In this document: positions 7,662 to 15,839 of the stretch, in pieces
Position numbering within the stretch: position 1 is the stretch's first letter
How the letters are laid out: every line of letters begins with the position of its first letter
Assembly: GCF_001668625.1 (NCBI RefSeq)
Contig: NZ_LZLJ01000067.1
Coordinates: 58,900-122,899, forward strand
Reading direction: 5' to 3'
Source: Mycobacterium sp. 1274756.6
GTDB lineage: Bacteria; Actinomycetota; Actinomycetes; Mycobacteriales; Mycobacteriaceae
Length of the DNA: 64,000 bases
Translations under genes and position numbers: made by a program
Notes under the pieces: generated by a model
Told to the model about the DNA's origin: nothing
Seen by the model: the letters and a program-made list of their open reading frames with translations, nothing else
Database searches by the model: none

Positions 7662-7675
7662 AGTCAACTTTGACT
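7662..7675. promoter_or_regulatory. Palindromic operator between the MpaB-type and TetR genes
   Basis: AGTCAACTTTGACT is two 6-bp arms, AGTCAA and TTGACT, separated by two bases. It lies in the divergent gap, 35 bp before the TetR start and 22 bp before the chosen oxygenase start. Position and symmetry fit a TetR-dimer binding site that would control both genes. This is a sequence-level inference. Confidence 0.45.
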
Positions 7676-7709
7676 ACGGGCGTTGTCAGTTCCGAGCATA
7701 GGAGTCGCC

Positions 7710-8333
7710 GTGCCGCCGAGTCAACGCCGGGGCCGCTGGTCCGGTGTACCCCTGGCCGACCGCCAGGCCCTGCGCCGCAGCCACCTCATCGACGCCGGGG
7801 TCCGGGTGCTCGGCGATCCCAGCGGCGCCCCGCTGACCGTGCGCGCGGTGTGCAAACAGGCCGGCCTGACCGAGCGTTACTTCTACGAAAGCTTCAGTGA
7901 CCGTGACCAATTCGTGCGCGCCGTCTACGACGACGTCGGCACCCGCGCCATGGCCGCACTGGTCTCCACCCACACCGCCCGCGAGGCCGTCGAGCAGTTC
8001 GTCGCGCTGATGGTCGACGACCCCATCCTGGGCCGGGTACTGCTACTGGGCCCGGAGACCGAACCCGCGCTGACCCGCTCCGGCTCGGAGTGGATGCCCA
8101 ACTTCATCGAGTTGCTGCAGCACAAGCTCACCCGCATCGGCGACCCGGTGCGCCAGCAACTGGTGGCCACCAGCCTCATCGGCGGACTGACCGGGCTGTT
8201 CTCCGCCTACCTGAACGGCCGGCTGGGGGCGGATCGCGCCCAGTTCATCGACTTCTGCGTGGACATGCTGGTCACCGCGGGGCGCCCGGAGGCGTTGACA
8301 ACCGGGTCGCGGCGCACCGACCCCCCAACTTGA
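7710..8333 (+). CDS. TetR-family transcriptional regulator
   Basis: A 207-residue protein. The start at GTG 7710 is decided by AGGAG five bases upstream; an in-frame TTG at 7683 has no such site. The N-terminal DNA-binding domain contains LTVRAVCKQAGLTERYFYESFSDRDQFVRAV, the classical TetR helix-turn-helix, where recognition-helix residues are RYFYESF. The C-terminal domain, about 140 residues, would bind an effector and dimerise. The gene is divergent from the MpaB-type oxygenase and ends directly against the desA1 promoter. From memory, it corresponds in position and length to Rv0825c. A role in lipid or fatty-acid gene control is plausible but inferred only from the neighbours. Confidence 0.88.
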   Translation: MPPSQRRGRWSGVPLADRQALRRSHLIDAGVRVLGDPSGAPLTVRAVCKQAGLTERYFYESFSDRDQFVRAVYDDVGTRAMAALVSTHTAREAVEQFVALMVDDPILGRVLLLGPETEPALTRSGSEWMPNFIELLQHKLTRIGDPVRQQLVATSLIGGLTGLFSAYLNGRLGADRAQFIDFCVDMLVTAGRPEALTTGSRRTDPPT

Positions 8334-8358
8334 TGTCACCGACGTACACAGATATATT
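8330..8358 (+). promoter_or_regulatory. desA1 promoter
   Basis: TTGATG (8330-8335) and TATATT (8353-8358) are separated by 17 bases, a near-consensus primary-sigma promoter. It would start RNA about 50 bases before the desA1 ATG. The -35 overlaps the stop codon of the TetR gene. The strength fits an essential, highly expressed desaturase. Confidence 0.6.
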
Positions 8359-8414
8359 GACTGCAACTAAGCGACACACGTAACTCTCGTACCTCTCGGA
8401 AAGGCGCACCCGCC

Positions 8415-9431
8415 ATGTCGGCAGAACCGAACGACCTGCAGTTGATGCATGAACTGGAGCCGGTCGTCGAGGAGTACGTCAACCGGCACCTGTCGATGGC
8501 CAAGGACTGGAACCCGCACGACTACATCCCCTGGTCGGACGGGAAGAACTACTACGCCCTCGGCGGCAAGGACTGGGACCCCGAGGAGGCCAAGCTCTCC
8601 GACGTCGCCCAGGTCGCGATGGTGCAGAACCTCATGACCGAGGACAACCTGCCCTCCTACCACCGCGAGATCGCGATGAACATGGGCATGGACGGCCCGT
8701 GGGGCAACTGGGTCAACCGCTGGACCGCCGAGGAGAACCGGCACGGCATCGCGCTGCGCGACTACCTGGTGGTCACCCGCAACGTCGACCCGGTGGAGCT
8801 GGAGAAGCTGCGCGTCGAGCAGGTGACCCGCGGGTTCTCCCCCGGCCAGAACCAGCAGGGCGACCTGTTCGCCGAGAGCCTGTTCGACTCGATCATGTAC
8901 GTGACGTTCCAGGAGCTGGCGACCCGCATCTCGCACCGCAACACCGGCAAGGCCTGCAACGAGACCATCGCCGACAAGCTGCTCGCCCGGATCTCCCACG
9001 ACGAGAACCTGCACATGATCTTCTACCGCGACCTGTCCGCGGCTGGCATGGAGATCGCCCCCAACCGGGCGATGGGCTCACTGCACACCATCCTGCGCAA
9101 CTTCAAGATGCCCGGATTCACCGTGCCCGGCTTCCGGCGCAAGGCCGTGATGATCGCCGTCGGCGGCGTCTACGACCCGCGCATCCACCTCGAGGACGTG
9201 GTGCTGCCGGTGCTGAAGAAGTGGCGCATCTTCGAGCGCGAGGACTTCACCGGTGAGGCCGCCCGCCAGCGCGACGACCTGGCACTGCTGGTCGAGGAGC
9301 TCGACGAGGCCGCCAGCAAGTTCGAGGAGCAGAAGCAGCGCCGCCTGGCGCGCGAGGCCAAGACCGGCCGGCGCACCACCGCGCAGGACGTGCTCGCCAC
9401 CGCGGGGACGCTGACACTCTCCCGGCGGTAA
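8415..9431 (+). CDS. desA1: Acyl-[acyl-carrier-protein] desaturase DesA1
   Basis: A 338-residue soluble di-iron desaturase that introduces a double bond into ACP-bound long acyl chains, in mycobacteria for mycolic acid synthesis. Both iron-binding motifs are visible: EENRH (106-110) and DENLH (196-200). Supporting helices carry TEDNLPSYHREIAM and FQELATRISHRN. Length and motif spacing match plant-type stearoyl-ACP desaturases and, from memory, M. tuberculosis DesA1 (Rv0824c). ATG 8415 follows a GGAAAGG-like site. The dus gene begins five bases after the stop, so the two are very likely one operon. Assignment is secure; DesA1 versus a paralogue rests on gene order. Confidence 0.92.
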   Translation: MSAEPNDLQLMHELEPVVEEYVNRHLSMAKDWNPHDYIPWSDGKNYYALGGKDWDPEEAKLSDVAQVAMVQNLMTEDNLPSYHREIAMNMGMDGPWGNWVNRWTAEENRHGIALRDYLVVTRNVDPVELEKLRVEQVTRGFSPGQNQQGDLFAESLFDSIMYVTFQELATRISHRNTGKACNETIADKLLARISHDENLHMIFYRDLSAAGMEIAPNRAMGSLHTILRNFKMPGFTVPGFRRKAVMIAVGGVYDPRIHLEDVVLPVLKKWRIFEREDFTGEAARQRDDLALLVEELDEAASKFEEQKQRRLAREAKTGRRTTAQDVLATAGTLTLSRR

Positions 9432-9436
9432 CCCGG

Positions 9437-10570
9437 GTGCGGATCGGGCCGATCACGCTCGCCAGCCCGGTCGTGCTGGCTCCGATGGCGGGTGTGACCA
9501 ACGTCGCATTCCGCACGCTCTGCCGCGAGTTGGAGCGCTCCCTGATGGGCACCGTCAGCGGGCTGTACGTCTGCGAGATGGTGACGGCCCGCGCGCTGGT
9601 GGAACGCCACCCGGCGACGTTGCACATGACCACGTTCGGGCCCGACGAGTCGCCGCGCTCGCTGCAGCTCTACACCGTGGACCCGGCGACCACCTATGAG
9701 GCGGCGCGGATGATCGTCGGGGAGAACCTCGCCGATCACATCGACATGAACTTCGGCTGCCCGGTGCCCAAGGTCACCCGCCGCGGCGGCGGCTCCGCGC
9801 TGCCCTACAAGCGCCGGCTGTTCGGCCAGATCGTGGCCGCCGCGGTGCGCGCCACCGCCGACGCCGACGTGCCGGTGACGGTGAAGTTCCGCATCGGCAT
9901 CGACGACGCCCACCACACCCACCTGGATGCCGGGCGCATCGCCGAAGCCGAGGGTGCGGCGGCGGTGGCGCTGCACGCCCGCACCGCCGCCCAGCGCTAC
10001 TCCGGCACCGCCGACTGGGAGCAGATCGCCCAGCTCAAAGCTCACGTGTCAAGCATCCCGGTGCTGGGCAACGGCGACATCTTCGAGCCGAACGACGCGC
10101 TGGCGATGATGGCTGCCACCGGCTGCGACGGGGTGGTGATCGGCCGGGGCTGTCTGGGCCGGCCGTGGCTGTTCGCCGAGTTGTCCGCGGCGTTCACCGG
10201 CGCCGCGCCGCCGACCCCGCCGACCCTGGGCGCGGTGGCCGACATCATCCGCCGCCACGCCGCTCTGCTGGCCGATCACTTCGGCGAGGACAAGGGCCTG
10301 CGCGACATCCGCAAGCACATCGCCTGGTACCTGCACGGCTTCCCGGCCGGTTCGGATCTGCGCCGCACCCTGGCGCTGGTCAAGACGCTGGCCGACCTCG
10401 ACGCGCTGCTCGACCAACTCGACCCCGACGTGCCGTTCCCGGCGGCGGCGTCCGGGCCGCGCGGGCGGCAGGGCTCCCCGGCGTCGGTGACGCTGCCGGA
10501 GGGCTGGCTGGATGATCCCGACGACGACGCGGTGCCCGCCGGCGCGGAGATCATGCACTCCGGTGGCTGA
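9437..10570 (+). CDS. dus: tRNA-dihydrouridine synthase (DusB-type)
   Basis: A 377-residue FMN enzyme that reduces uridine to dihydrouridine in tRNA. Motifs in order: VLAPMAGVTNVAFR at the N-terminus (FMN binding), MNFGCPVPKVTRRGGGSAL around residues 98-116 with the catalytic Cys, VKFRIGIDDAHH, ALHARTAAQRYSG, GNGDIF and GVVIGRGCLGRPW (phosphate binding of FMN). A helical C-terminal tRNA-binding domain follows. The GTG start at 9437 lies five bases after desA1. The Dus assignment is firm; which uridine it modifies is not visible. Confidence 0.93.
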   Translation: MRIGPITLASPVVLAPMAGVTNVAFRTLCRELERSLMGTVSGLYVCEMVTARALVERHPATLHMTTFGPDESPRSLQLYTVDPATTYEAARMIVGENLADHIDMNFGCPVPKVTRRGGGSALPYKRRLFGQIVAAAVRATADADVPVTVKFRIGIDDAHHTHLDAGRIAEAEGAAAVALHARTAAQRYSGTADWEQIAQLKAHVSSIPVLGNGDIFEPNDALAMMAATGCDGVVIGRGCLGRPWLFAELSAAFTGAAPPTPPTLGAVADIIRRHAALLADHFGEDKGLRDIRKHIAWYLHGFPAGSDLRRTLALVKTLADLDALLDQLDPDVPFPAAASGPRGRQGSPASVTLPEGWLDDPDDDAVPAGAEIMHSGG

Positions 10571-10611
10571 ACCGAGACGATCTCGAAATCGCTTCGTGGG
10601 CGATCGCTCGT

Positions 10612-10617
10612 TATCAT
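10612..10617 (+). promoter_or_regulatory. -10-like element ahead of the LCP gene
   Basis: TATCAT in the 166-base gap after dus, about 120 bases ahead of the LCP start. A short palindrome GAGACGATCTC lies just upstream at 10574-10584. No clear -35 was seen. Confidence 0.3.
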
Positions 10618-10736
10618 AGGGACTTTGTTGCGTCACCCCTCGACACGCCGACCGGGCGGACTGACGGGGTCCCGGGCGCCCGGCGGCGACCCGAGTGCAT
10701 CGGTAAGAGACATCAGGCAGCGAGTTCGGAGGCCGC

Positions 10737-12842
10737 GTGGACGAGACTGACGGCGATCACCCCGCCGCGCCTCGCCCCGTGCCCGGCTCCCTGGCCCCGT
10801 GGGAACGCTGGCGTGCCACCCCGCAGCGCGAGGCCGACTACCCCGAGCACCTCGAATACAACGGCAACCACGCCGGGTCCTTCGAATACCCCGCGTACCC
10901 CGAGTACTCCGACGCCGCCCTTGAACCCGAGCCCGGCGAACCGTACGAGGAAGAGGAGCCCACCGGCAGCCACGCCAGCGGTGCCCTCTCCGTCGCCGAC
11001 CTGCTGGCCCGCTTCGGCGACACCCCGCCGCCGCGCCGGCGCCGCCGCGCCGCCCGACCGGACCCCGAACCCGAACCCGAACCCGAGCCGGAACTCGGGC
11101 CCGCCTTCGCCGAGGAGACCGACAGCGCCACCGAAGCGCTGGCGCTGGGCGCCAGCCCGACCGCCGACTGCCGCACCGAGGTGTTCGGCGTCGTCAACTT
11201 CGACGAACTGCCCGACCTCAACCGGCTGGCCGACCCCGAGCCGCCGCCCGCACCGCCCCGCGCCCGCCGCTTCCCGCTGCGCATCGGGCCGCGCCGCCCG
11301 CAGCCCAGCCGCCCGCGGCGCACCCGGCGGCGCTCGGTGCTGCTGGCCGGTCGCACCCTGGCCGCGCTGATCGCGGTGCTCTCCCTCGCCCTGACCGGCG
11401 GCGCCTGGCAGTGGAGCGCGTCGAAGAACAACAGCCTGACCAAGATCTCCGCGCTCGACCCCGATTCGCGCGACATCATCGACATCAACGGCCAGTTCGG
11501 CGACGAGAACTTCCTGATCGTCGGGGTGGACACCCGCCTGGGCGACAACAGCTACATGGGGGCCGGGGACACCGAGGACGCCGGCGGCGCCCGCTCCGAC
11601 AGCATCATGCTGGTCAACATCCCGGCCAACCGGCAGCGCGTCGTCGCGGTGTCCTTCCCCCGCGACCTGGCGATCACCCCGATGTACTGCGAGGCCTGGA
11701 ATCCCGAGACCGCCGAGTACGGCCCGCTCTACGACGAGGCCAGCGGCACCTACAGCGACGACTGGATCTACACCGAGACCAAACTGAACTCCACGTTCGC
11801 CTTCGGCGGGCCGAAGTGTCTGGTCAAGGCCATCCAGAAGCTCTCCGGACTCAACATCAACCGATTCCTGGCTATCGACTTCTCCGGGTTCGCCAAGATG
11901 GTCGACGCCCTCGGCGGGGTCGAGGTGTGCACCACCTCCCCGCTGGAGGACTACGAGCTGGGCACCGTGCTGGCCCACGCCGGCCGCCAGCGCATCGACG
12001 GCGGCACCGCCCTGAACTACGTGCGCGCCCGGCAGGTCACTACCGAGATCAACGGCGACTACGGCCGGATCAAACGCCAGCAGCTGTTCCTGTCGTCGCT
12101 GCTGCGCTCGCTGATCTCCAGCGACACCTTCTTCAGCCTCAAAAAGCTCAACAACGTCGTCAACATGTTCATCGCCGACAGCTACGTCGACAACGTCACC
12201 ACCAAAGACCTGGTGGAGCTGGGCCAGTCGGTGCAGGGCGTGTCGGCCGGGCACGTCACCTTCGTCACCGTGCCCACCGGCGAGACCGACGAGAACGGCG
12301 ACGAGCCGCCGCGCACCGCCGACATGCGCGCGTTGTTCACCGCGATCATCGACGACGACCCGCTGCCCGGCGAGGACCCGGCCGCCCCGACCTCCAGCAG
12401 CGCCGCCCCCGACGCCAACCCCGAACAGATCCAGGCCACCTCCACCGACCCGGACTCGGTGACCGTGCAGGTCTCCAACTCCACCGACTCCTCCGGGCTG
12501 GCTGCCCAGGCCACCGACGCGCTGGAGCCCTACGGGTTCAGCACGCTGTACCCCAACGACTACCCCACCGAGCTGGACACCACCACGGTGTTCTTCTCCC
12601 CGGGCAACGAGCACGCCGCGGTCACGTTGGCCTCGGCGTTCCCCGGCGCGAAGATCAAGCGCGACACCGGCAAAGGCCGGGTGGTGCAGGTGGTGCTGGG
12701 CTCCGACTACCACGTGGTGGTGCCGCCGGCGCCGAGCGGCACCCCGGTCAGCGTGCCGCTGAGCACGACGAGCATGAGCCCGCCCACCGAGCTGCCCGAG
12801 GACCTGACCGTGACCAACGCCGCGGACACCAGCTGCGAATAG
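10737..12842 (+). CDS. LytR-CpsA-Psr (LCP) family wall-polymer ligase with LytR_C domain
   Basis: A 701-residue membrane protein. LCP enzymes transfer lipid-linked polymers, in mycobacteria arabinogalactan, onto peptidoglycan. Layout: a long cytoplasmic Pro/Glu/Arg-rich region (1-200) with a Pro-Glu repeat near residue 120; one membrane segment at about 200-222; the LCP domain from about 255 with VGVDTR, ARSDSIMLVNI, SFPRDLAI (Arg/Asp catalytic face), TKLNSTFAFGG and FLAIDFSGFAKMVDALGGV; then a LytR_C domain from about 574 (VTVQVSNSTDSSGLA). GTG 10737 has CGGAGG four bases upstream. From memory it matches Rv0822c, the third M. tuberculosis LCP. phoU starts 26 bases downstream. Confidence 0.9.
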   Translation: MDETDGDHPAAPRPVPGSLAPWERWRATPQREADYPEHLEYNGNHAGSFEYPAYPEYSDAALEPEPGEPYEEEEPTGSHASGALSVADLLARFGDTPPPRRRRRAARPDPEPEPEPEPELGPAFAEETDSATEALALGASPTADCRTEVFGVVNFDELPDLNRLADPEPPPAPPRARRFPLRIGPRRPQPSRPRRTRRRSVLLAGRTLAALIAVLSLALTGGAWQWSASKNNSLTKISALDPDSRDIIDINGQFGDENFLIVGVDTRLGDNSYMGAGDTEDAGGARSDSIMLVNIPANRQRVVAVSFPRDLAITPMYCEAWNPETAEYGPLYDEASGTYSDDWIYTETKLNSTFAFGGPKCLVKAIQKLSGLNINRFLAIDFSGFAKMVDALGGVEVCTTSPLEDYELGTVLAHAGRQRIDGGTALNYVRARQVTTEINGDYGRIKRQQLFLSSLLRSLISSDTFFSLKKLNNVVNMFIADSYVDNVTTKDLVELGQSVQGVSAGHVTFVTVPTGETDENGDEPPRTADMRALFTAIIDDDPLPGEDPAAPTSSSAAPDANPEQIQATSTDPDSVTVQVSNSTDSSGLAAQATDALEPYGFSTLYPNDYPTELDTTTVFFSPGNEHAAVTLASAFPGAKIKRDTGKGRVVQVVLGSDYHVVVPPAPSGTPVSVPLSTTSMSPPTELPEDLTVTNAADTSCE

Positions 12843-12868
12843 GTCCGCGGAGAACGTAGGGTTAGACC

Positions 12869-13534
12869 ATGCGCGCCGCTTACCACGAACAACTCGCCGG
12901 GCTCACCGAGCAGCTCGCCGACATGTGCGGGCTCGCCGGTGTCGCCATGGAACGGGCCACCCAGGCCCTGCTGCAGGCCGACCTGGTGCTCGCCGAGCAG
13001 GTCATCACCGACCACGAGCAGATCGCGGCGATGAGCGCCCGCGCCGAGGAGAGCGCGTTCGTGCTGCTCGCACTCCAGGCCCCGGTGGCCGGGGACCTGC
13101 GCTCGATCGTCTCGGCCATCCAGATGGTCGCCGACATCGACCGGATGGGGGCACTGGCGCTGCACGTCGCCAAGATCGCCCGCCGGCGCCACCCGCAGCA
13201 TGCGCTGCCCGAGGAGGTCAACGGCTACTTCGCCGAAATGGGCCGCGTCGCAGTGGAGTTGGGCAACAGCGCCCAGGAGGTGGTGCTCTCGCGTGACCCG
13301 GAGAAGGCCGCTCGCATCGGCGAGGAAGACGATGCGATGGACGACCTGCACCGGCATCTGTTCAACGTGCTGATGGACCGGGAGTGGAAGCACGGGGTGG
13401 CCGCCGCGGTGGACGTGACGCTGCTGGGCCGCTTCTACGAACGCTTCGCCGACCACACCGTCGAGGTGGCCCGGCGGGTCATCTTCCAGGCCACCGGCCG
13501 GTTCCCCGACGACGACAACCTGCCCTCCCCGTAG
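12869..13534 (+). CDS. phoU: Phosphate-signalling regulator PhoU/PhoY
   Basis: A 221-residue, all-helical protein with the two repeated three-helix bundles of PhoU. The metal-binding motifs are visible as E-x3-D type segments: [14 protein letters not shown] and [11 protein letters not shown] in the first repeat, [10 protein letters not shown] and [17 protein letters not shown] in the second. PhoU links the Pst transporter to the SenX3-RegX3-type two-component system and keeps phosphate genes off when phosphate is plentiful. It lies convergent to pstB across a hairpin. From memory it matches PhoY2 (Rv0821c), which affects persistence in M. tuberculosis. Confidence 0.93.
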   Translation: MRAAYHEQLAGLTEQLADMCGLAGVAMERATQALLQADLVLAEQVITDHEQIAAMSARAEESAFVLLALQAPVAGDLRSIVSAIQMVADIDRMGALALHVAKIARRRHPQHALPEEVNGYFAEMGRVAVELGNSAQEVVLSRDPEKAARIGEEDDAMDDLHRHLFNVLMDREWKHGVAAAVDVTLLGRFYERFADHTVEVARRVIFQATGRFPDDDNLPSP

Positions 13535-13568
13535 GGGGTGGGGTTCGGCGTCGGGCCCGTTCGCCGAG

Positions 13569-13616
13569 CGTGCACCCACTGCGACTCGCGCGCCGATTTT
13601 TCGCAGTGGGTGCACG
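13569..13616. terminator. Bidirectional terminator hairpin between phoU and pstB
   Basis: CGTGCACCCACTGCGA (13569-13584) pairs perfectly with TCGCAGTGGGTGCACG (13601-13616), a 16-bp stem with a 16-base loop. It stands between two convergent genes, and its stem is equally good for transcripts from both sides. Confidence 0.75.
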
Positions 13617-13696
13617 GTGGGCGCACGACGGAGCCGTCAGCCGCCGATAGGTGGTCCGAAACAGACGGCCCGGGCTAGCCGAAGTGCCGGCACCCG

Positions 13697-14473
13697 TTAG
13701 CCGAAGCGCCCGGAGATGTAGTCCTCGGTGGCCTTCTGCGACGGGTTGGAGAAGATCCGCTCGGTGTCGTCGATCTCCACCAGCCGGCCCGGCCGGCCCA
13801 CCGCCTCCAGGTTGAAAAACGCGGTCTGGTCGCTGACCCGGGCGGCCTGCTGCATGTTGTGGGTGACGATGACGATCGTGTAGTCCTGCTTGAGGCTGGC
13901 CATCAACTCCTCGATGGCCATGGTCGAGATCGGGTCCAGCGCCGAGCACGGCTCGTCCATCAACAGCACGTCGGGCTGCACCGCGATAGCCCGGGCGATA
14001 CACAGCCGCTGCTGCTGCCCGCCGGACAGGCCGCCGCCGGGCTTGTCGAGGCGGTCCTTGACCTCGTTCCACAGGTTCGCGCCGCGCAGTGAATGCTCGG
14101 CGGTCTCGTCGAGCACCTTGCGGTTGCGCACCCCCTGCAGCTTGAGGCCGGCCACCACGTTGTCGCGAATCGACATGGTGGGGAACGGGTTCGGGCGCTG
14201 GAACACCATGCCGATGGCCTTGCGCACCCCGACCGGGTCGATGCTCTGGTCGTAGATGTCCTCACCGTCGAGCAGCACCGAACCGGCCACCCGGGCGCCG
14301 GGCACCACCTCGTGCATCCGGTTGAGGGTGCGCAGCACCGTGGACTTGCCGCAGCCCGACGGCCCGATGAACGCGGTCACACTGCGCGGGGGCACCGAGA
14401 GCGACACGTCGGCCACGGCGTGGAATGCGCCGTAGAAGATATTGACCTCTTTGAGGTCCAACCGTTTGGCCAC
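13697..14473 (-). CDS. pstB: Phosphate ABC transporter ATP-binding protein PstB
   Basis: A 258-residue ATPase that energises phosphate import by PstC-PstA. Walker [10 protein letters not shown] (37-45), Q-loop [12 protein letters not shown] signature LSGGQQQR (149-156), Walker B VLLMDEP followed by CSALDP, and the H-loop VTHNM are all intact. The [10 protein letters not shown] stretch is diagnostic for PstB. It is the only ATPase in the cluster, so it probably serves both PstC/PstA pairs. It is divergent from the first pstS gene, and the shared 192-base gap carries PHO-box-like repeats. From memory it corresponds to PhoT (Rv0820). Confidence 0.95.
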   Translation of the reverse strand: MAKRLDLKEVNIFYGAFHAVADVSLSVPPRSVTAFIGPSGCGKSTVLRTLNRMHEVVPGARVAGSVLLDGEDIYDQSIDPVGVRKAIGMVFQRPNPFPTMSIRDNVVAGLKLQGVRNRKVLDETAEHSLRGANLWNEVKDRLDKPGGGLSGGQQQRLCIARAIAVQPDVLLMDEPCSALDPISTMAIEELMASLKQDYTIVIVTHNMQQAARVSDQTAFFNLEAVGRPGRLVEIDDTERIFSNPSQKATEDYISGRFG

Positions 14474-14577
14474 CGAGAACGCTCCTTGTGCGACCCTTGC
14501 GCGACAACGCCCAAATCTACCTGCCGCAGCCCCCGCGCGCCGAGTCGACCGTGGCCGCTCCCCGCCCGTTACCCGGC

Positions 14578-14610
14578 GTTTTCACAGCTGTTCCACAGCG
14601 TTCATCGGGG
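14578..14610 (+). promoter_or_regulatory. PHO-box-like direct repeats in the pstB-pstS gap
   Basis: Three loosely repeated units of 10-12 bp start with GTT: GTTTTCACAGC (14578), GTTCCACAGC (14590) and GTTCATCGGG (14600). This recalls the 11-bp GTTCACC repeats bound by PhoP/RegX3-type regulators in actinobacteria. It lies 56-88 bp ahead of pstS and could serve pstB too. Copies are imperfect, so confidence is moderate. Confidence 0.4.
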
Positions 14611-14665
14611 TGACGGTACAGCTTCACGCAGTGTGCTGACCGGTGGAAGTCCGCAAGGGGGCGTG

Positions 14666-15757
14666 ATGGCGTGCAACGGGATCGGGGCGAAGGCGTTCTG
14701 CGCGCTGGCGGCGGCCGCCCTGACGCTGGCCGGCTGCTCGAGCGGCAAGGACAGCGCGGCGGCCGTCGACTGCGGCGGCAAGGAGAAACTCGAGGCCAGC
14801 GGCTCGACCGCGCAGAAGAACGCGATCGAACAGTTCGTCTACGCCTACATCGCCGCCTGCCCGGGCCACACCCTGGACTACAAGGCGGTCGGCTCGGGTG
14901 CCGGGGTGGAGCAGTTCGTCAACAACATCACCGACCTGGCCGGCTCGGACTCCCCGCTGGACGGCTCCACCGGCGAGGTCGAACGCGCCGCCGCGCGCTG
15001 CGGCTCCCCGGCCTGGCACCTCCCGGTGGTGTTCGGCCCGATCGCGGTCACCTACAACATCGACGGGCTCAGCAAGCTCAGCCTCGACGGGCCCACCGTC
15101 GCCAAGATCTTCAACGGCGCCATCACCCGCTGGGACGACCCGGCGATCGCCGCGCTCAACAAGGGCACCACGCTGCCCGGCACGCCCATTCACGTGGTGT
15201 TCCGCAGCGACGAGTCCGGCACCACCGACAACTTCCAGAAGTACCTCGACGCCGCCTCCGACGGCGCCTGGGGCAAGGGGGCGGGCAAGACCTTCAACGG
15301 CGGGGTCGGCGACGGCGCGGCGGGCAACGACGGCACCTCCGCGCGGCTGAAGTCCACCGACGGGGCGATCACCTACAACGAGTGGTCGTTCGCCGTCGGC
15401 CACCAGCTGAACATGGCGCAGATCATCACCTCCGCCGGCCCCGACCCGGTGACCATCACCCCCGACACGGTCGGCAAGACCATCGCCGGCGCCACCTTCA
15501 GCGGCCAGGGCAACGATCTGGTGCTCGACACCTCGTCGTTCTACAAGCCGACCCAGACCGGCGCCTACCCGATCGTGTTGGCCACCTACGAGATCGTCTG
15601 CTCGAAATACCCCGACCAGGCGGCCGGCGCGGCGGTAAAAGCGTTCATGCAGGCCACAATTGGCCCCGGCCAGGACGGCCTGGACGAGTACGGCTACATC
15701 CCGCTGCCCAGTTCGTTTCAGTCGAAACTGGCCACCGCGGTCGATGCGATCAGCTGA
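14666..15757 (+). CDS. pstS: Phosphate-binding lipoprotein PstS (first copy)
   Basis: A 363-residue periplasmic phosphate-binding protein. The signal peptide ends in a lipobox, LTLAGC, so Cys is lipidated and the protein anchored to the membrane. Phosphate-binding segments are typical: [30 protein letters not shown] and [14 protein letters not shown] four bases ahead of ATG 14666 decides the start; a GTG directly before it is equivalent. It resembles the PstS at 19656-20780 closely over long stretches ([20 protein letters not shown], [16 protein letters not shown]), so the two are paralogues from duplication. pknD follows 82 bases downstream on the same strand. Confidence 0.93.
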   Translation: MACNGIGAKAFCALAAAALTLAGCSSGKDSAAAVDCGGKEKLEASGSTAQKNAIEQFVYAYIAACPGHTLDYKAVGSGAGVEQFVNNITDLAGSDSPLDGSTGEVERAAARCGSPAWHLPVVFGPIAVTYNIDGLSKLSLDGPTVAKIFNGAITRWDDPAIAALNKGTTLPGTPIHVVFRSDESGTTDNFQKYLDAASDGAWGKGAGKTFNGGVGDGAAGNDGTSARLKSTDGAITYNEWSFAVGHQLNMAQIITSAGPDPVTITPDTVGKTIAGATFSGQGNDLVLDTSSFYKPTQTGAYPIVLATYEIVCSKYPDQAAGAAVKAFMQATIGPGQDGLDEYGYIPLPSSFQSKLATAVDAIS

Positions 15758-15839
15758 GTCGAATTGTGCTGATCGCGCGTAAAATTCACACAGAGCCATC
15801 GGTCCCGGACCTGCGGCCGGGATGAAGGGAGCGGCAACG

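Noticed and set aside
10713..12713. 666-codon open frame on minus opposite the LCP gene
   Set aside because: Shadow of the LCP gene; Gly/Val/Arg repeats without domains.
14093..14665. Upstream extension of the first pstS across the start of pstB
   Set aside because: The extension runs antisense through pstB; a good ribosome-binding site and signal peptide fix the start at 14666.
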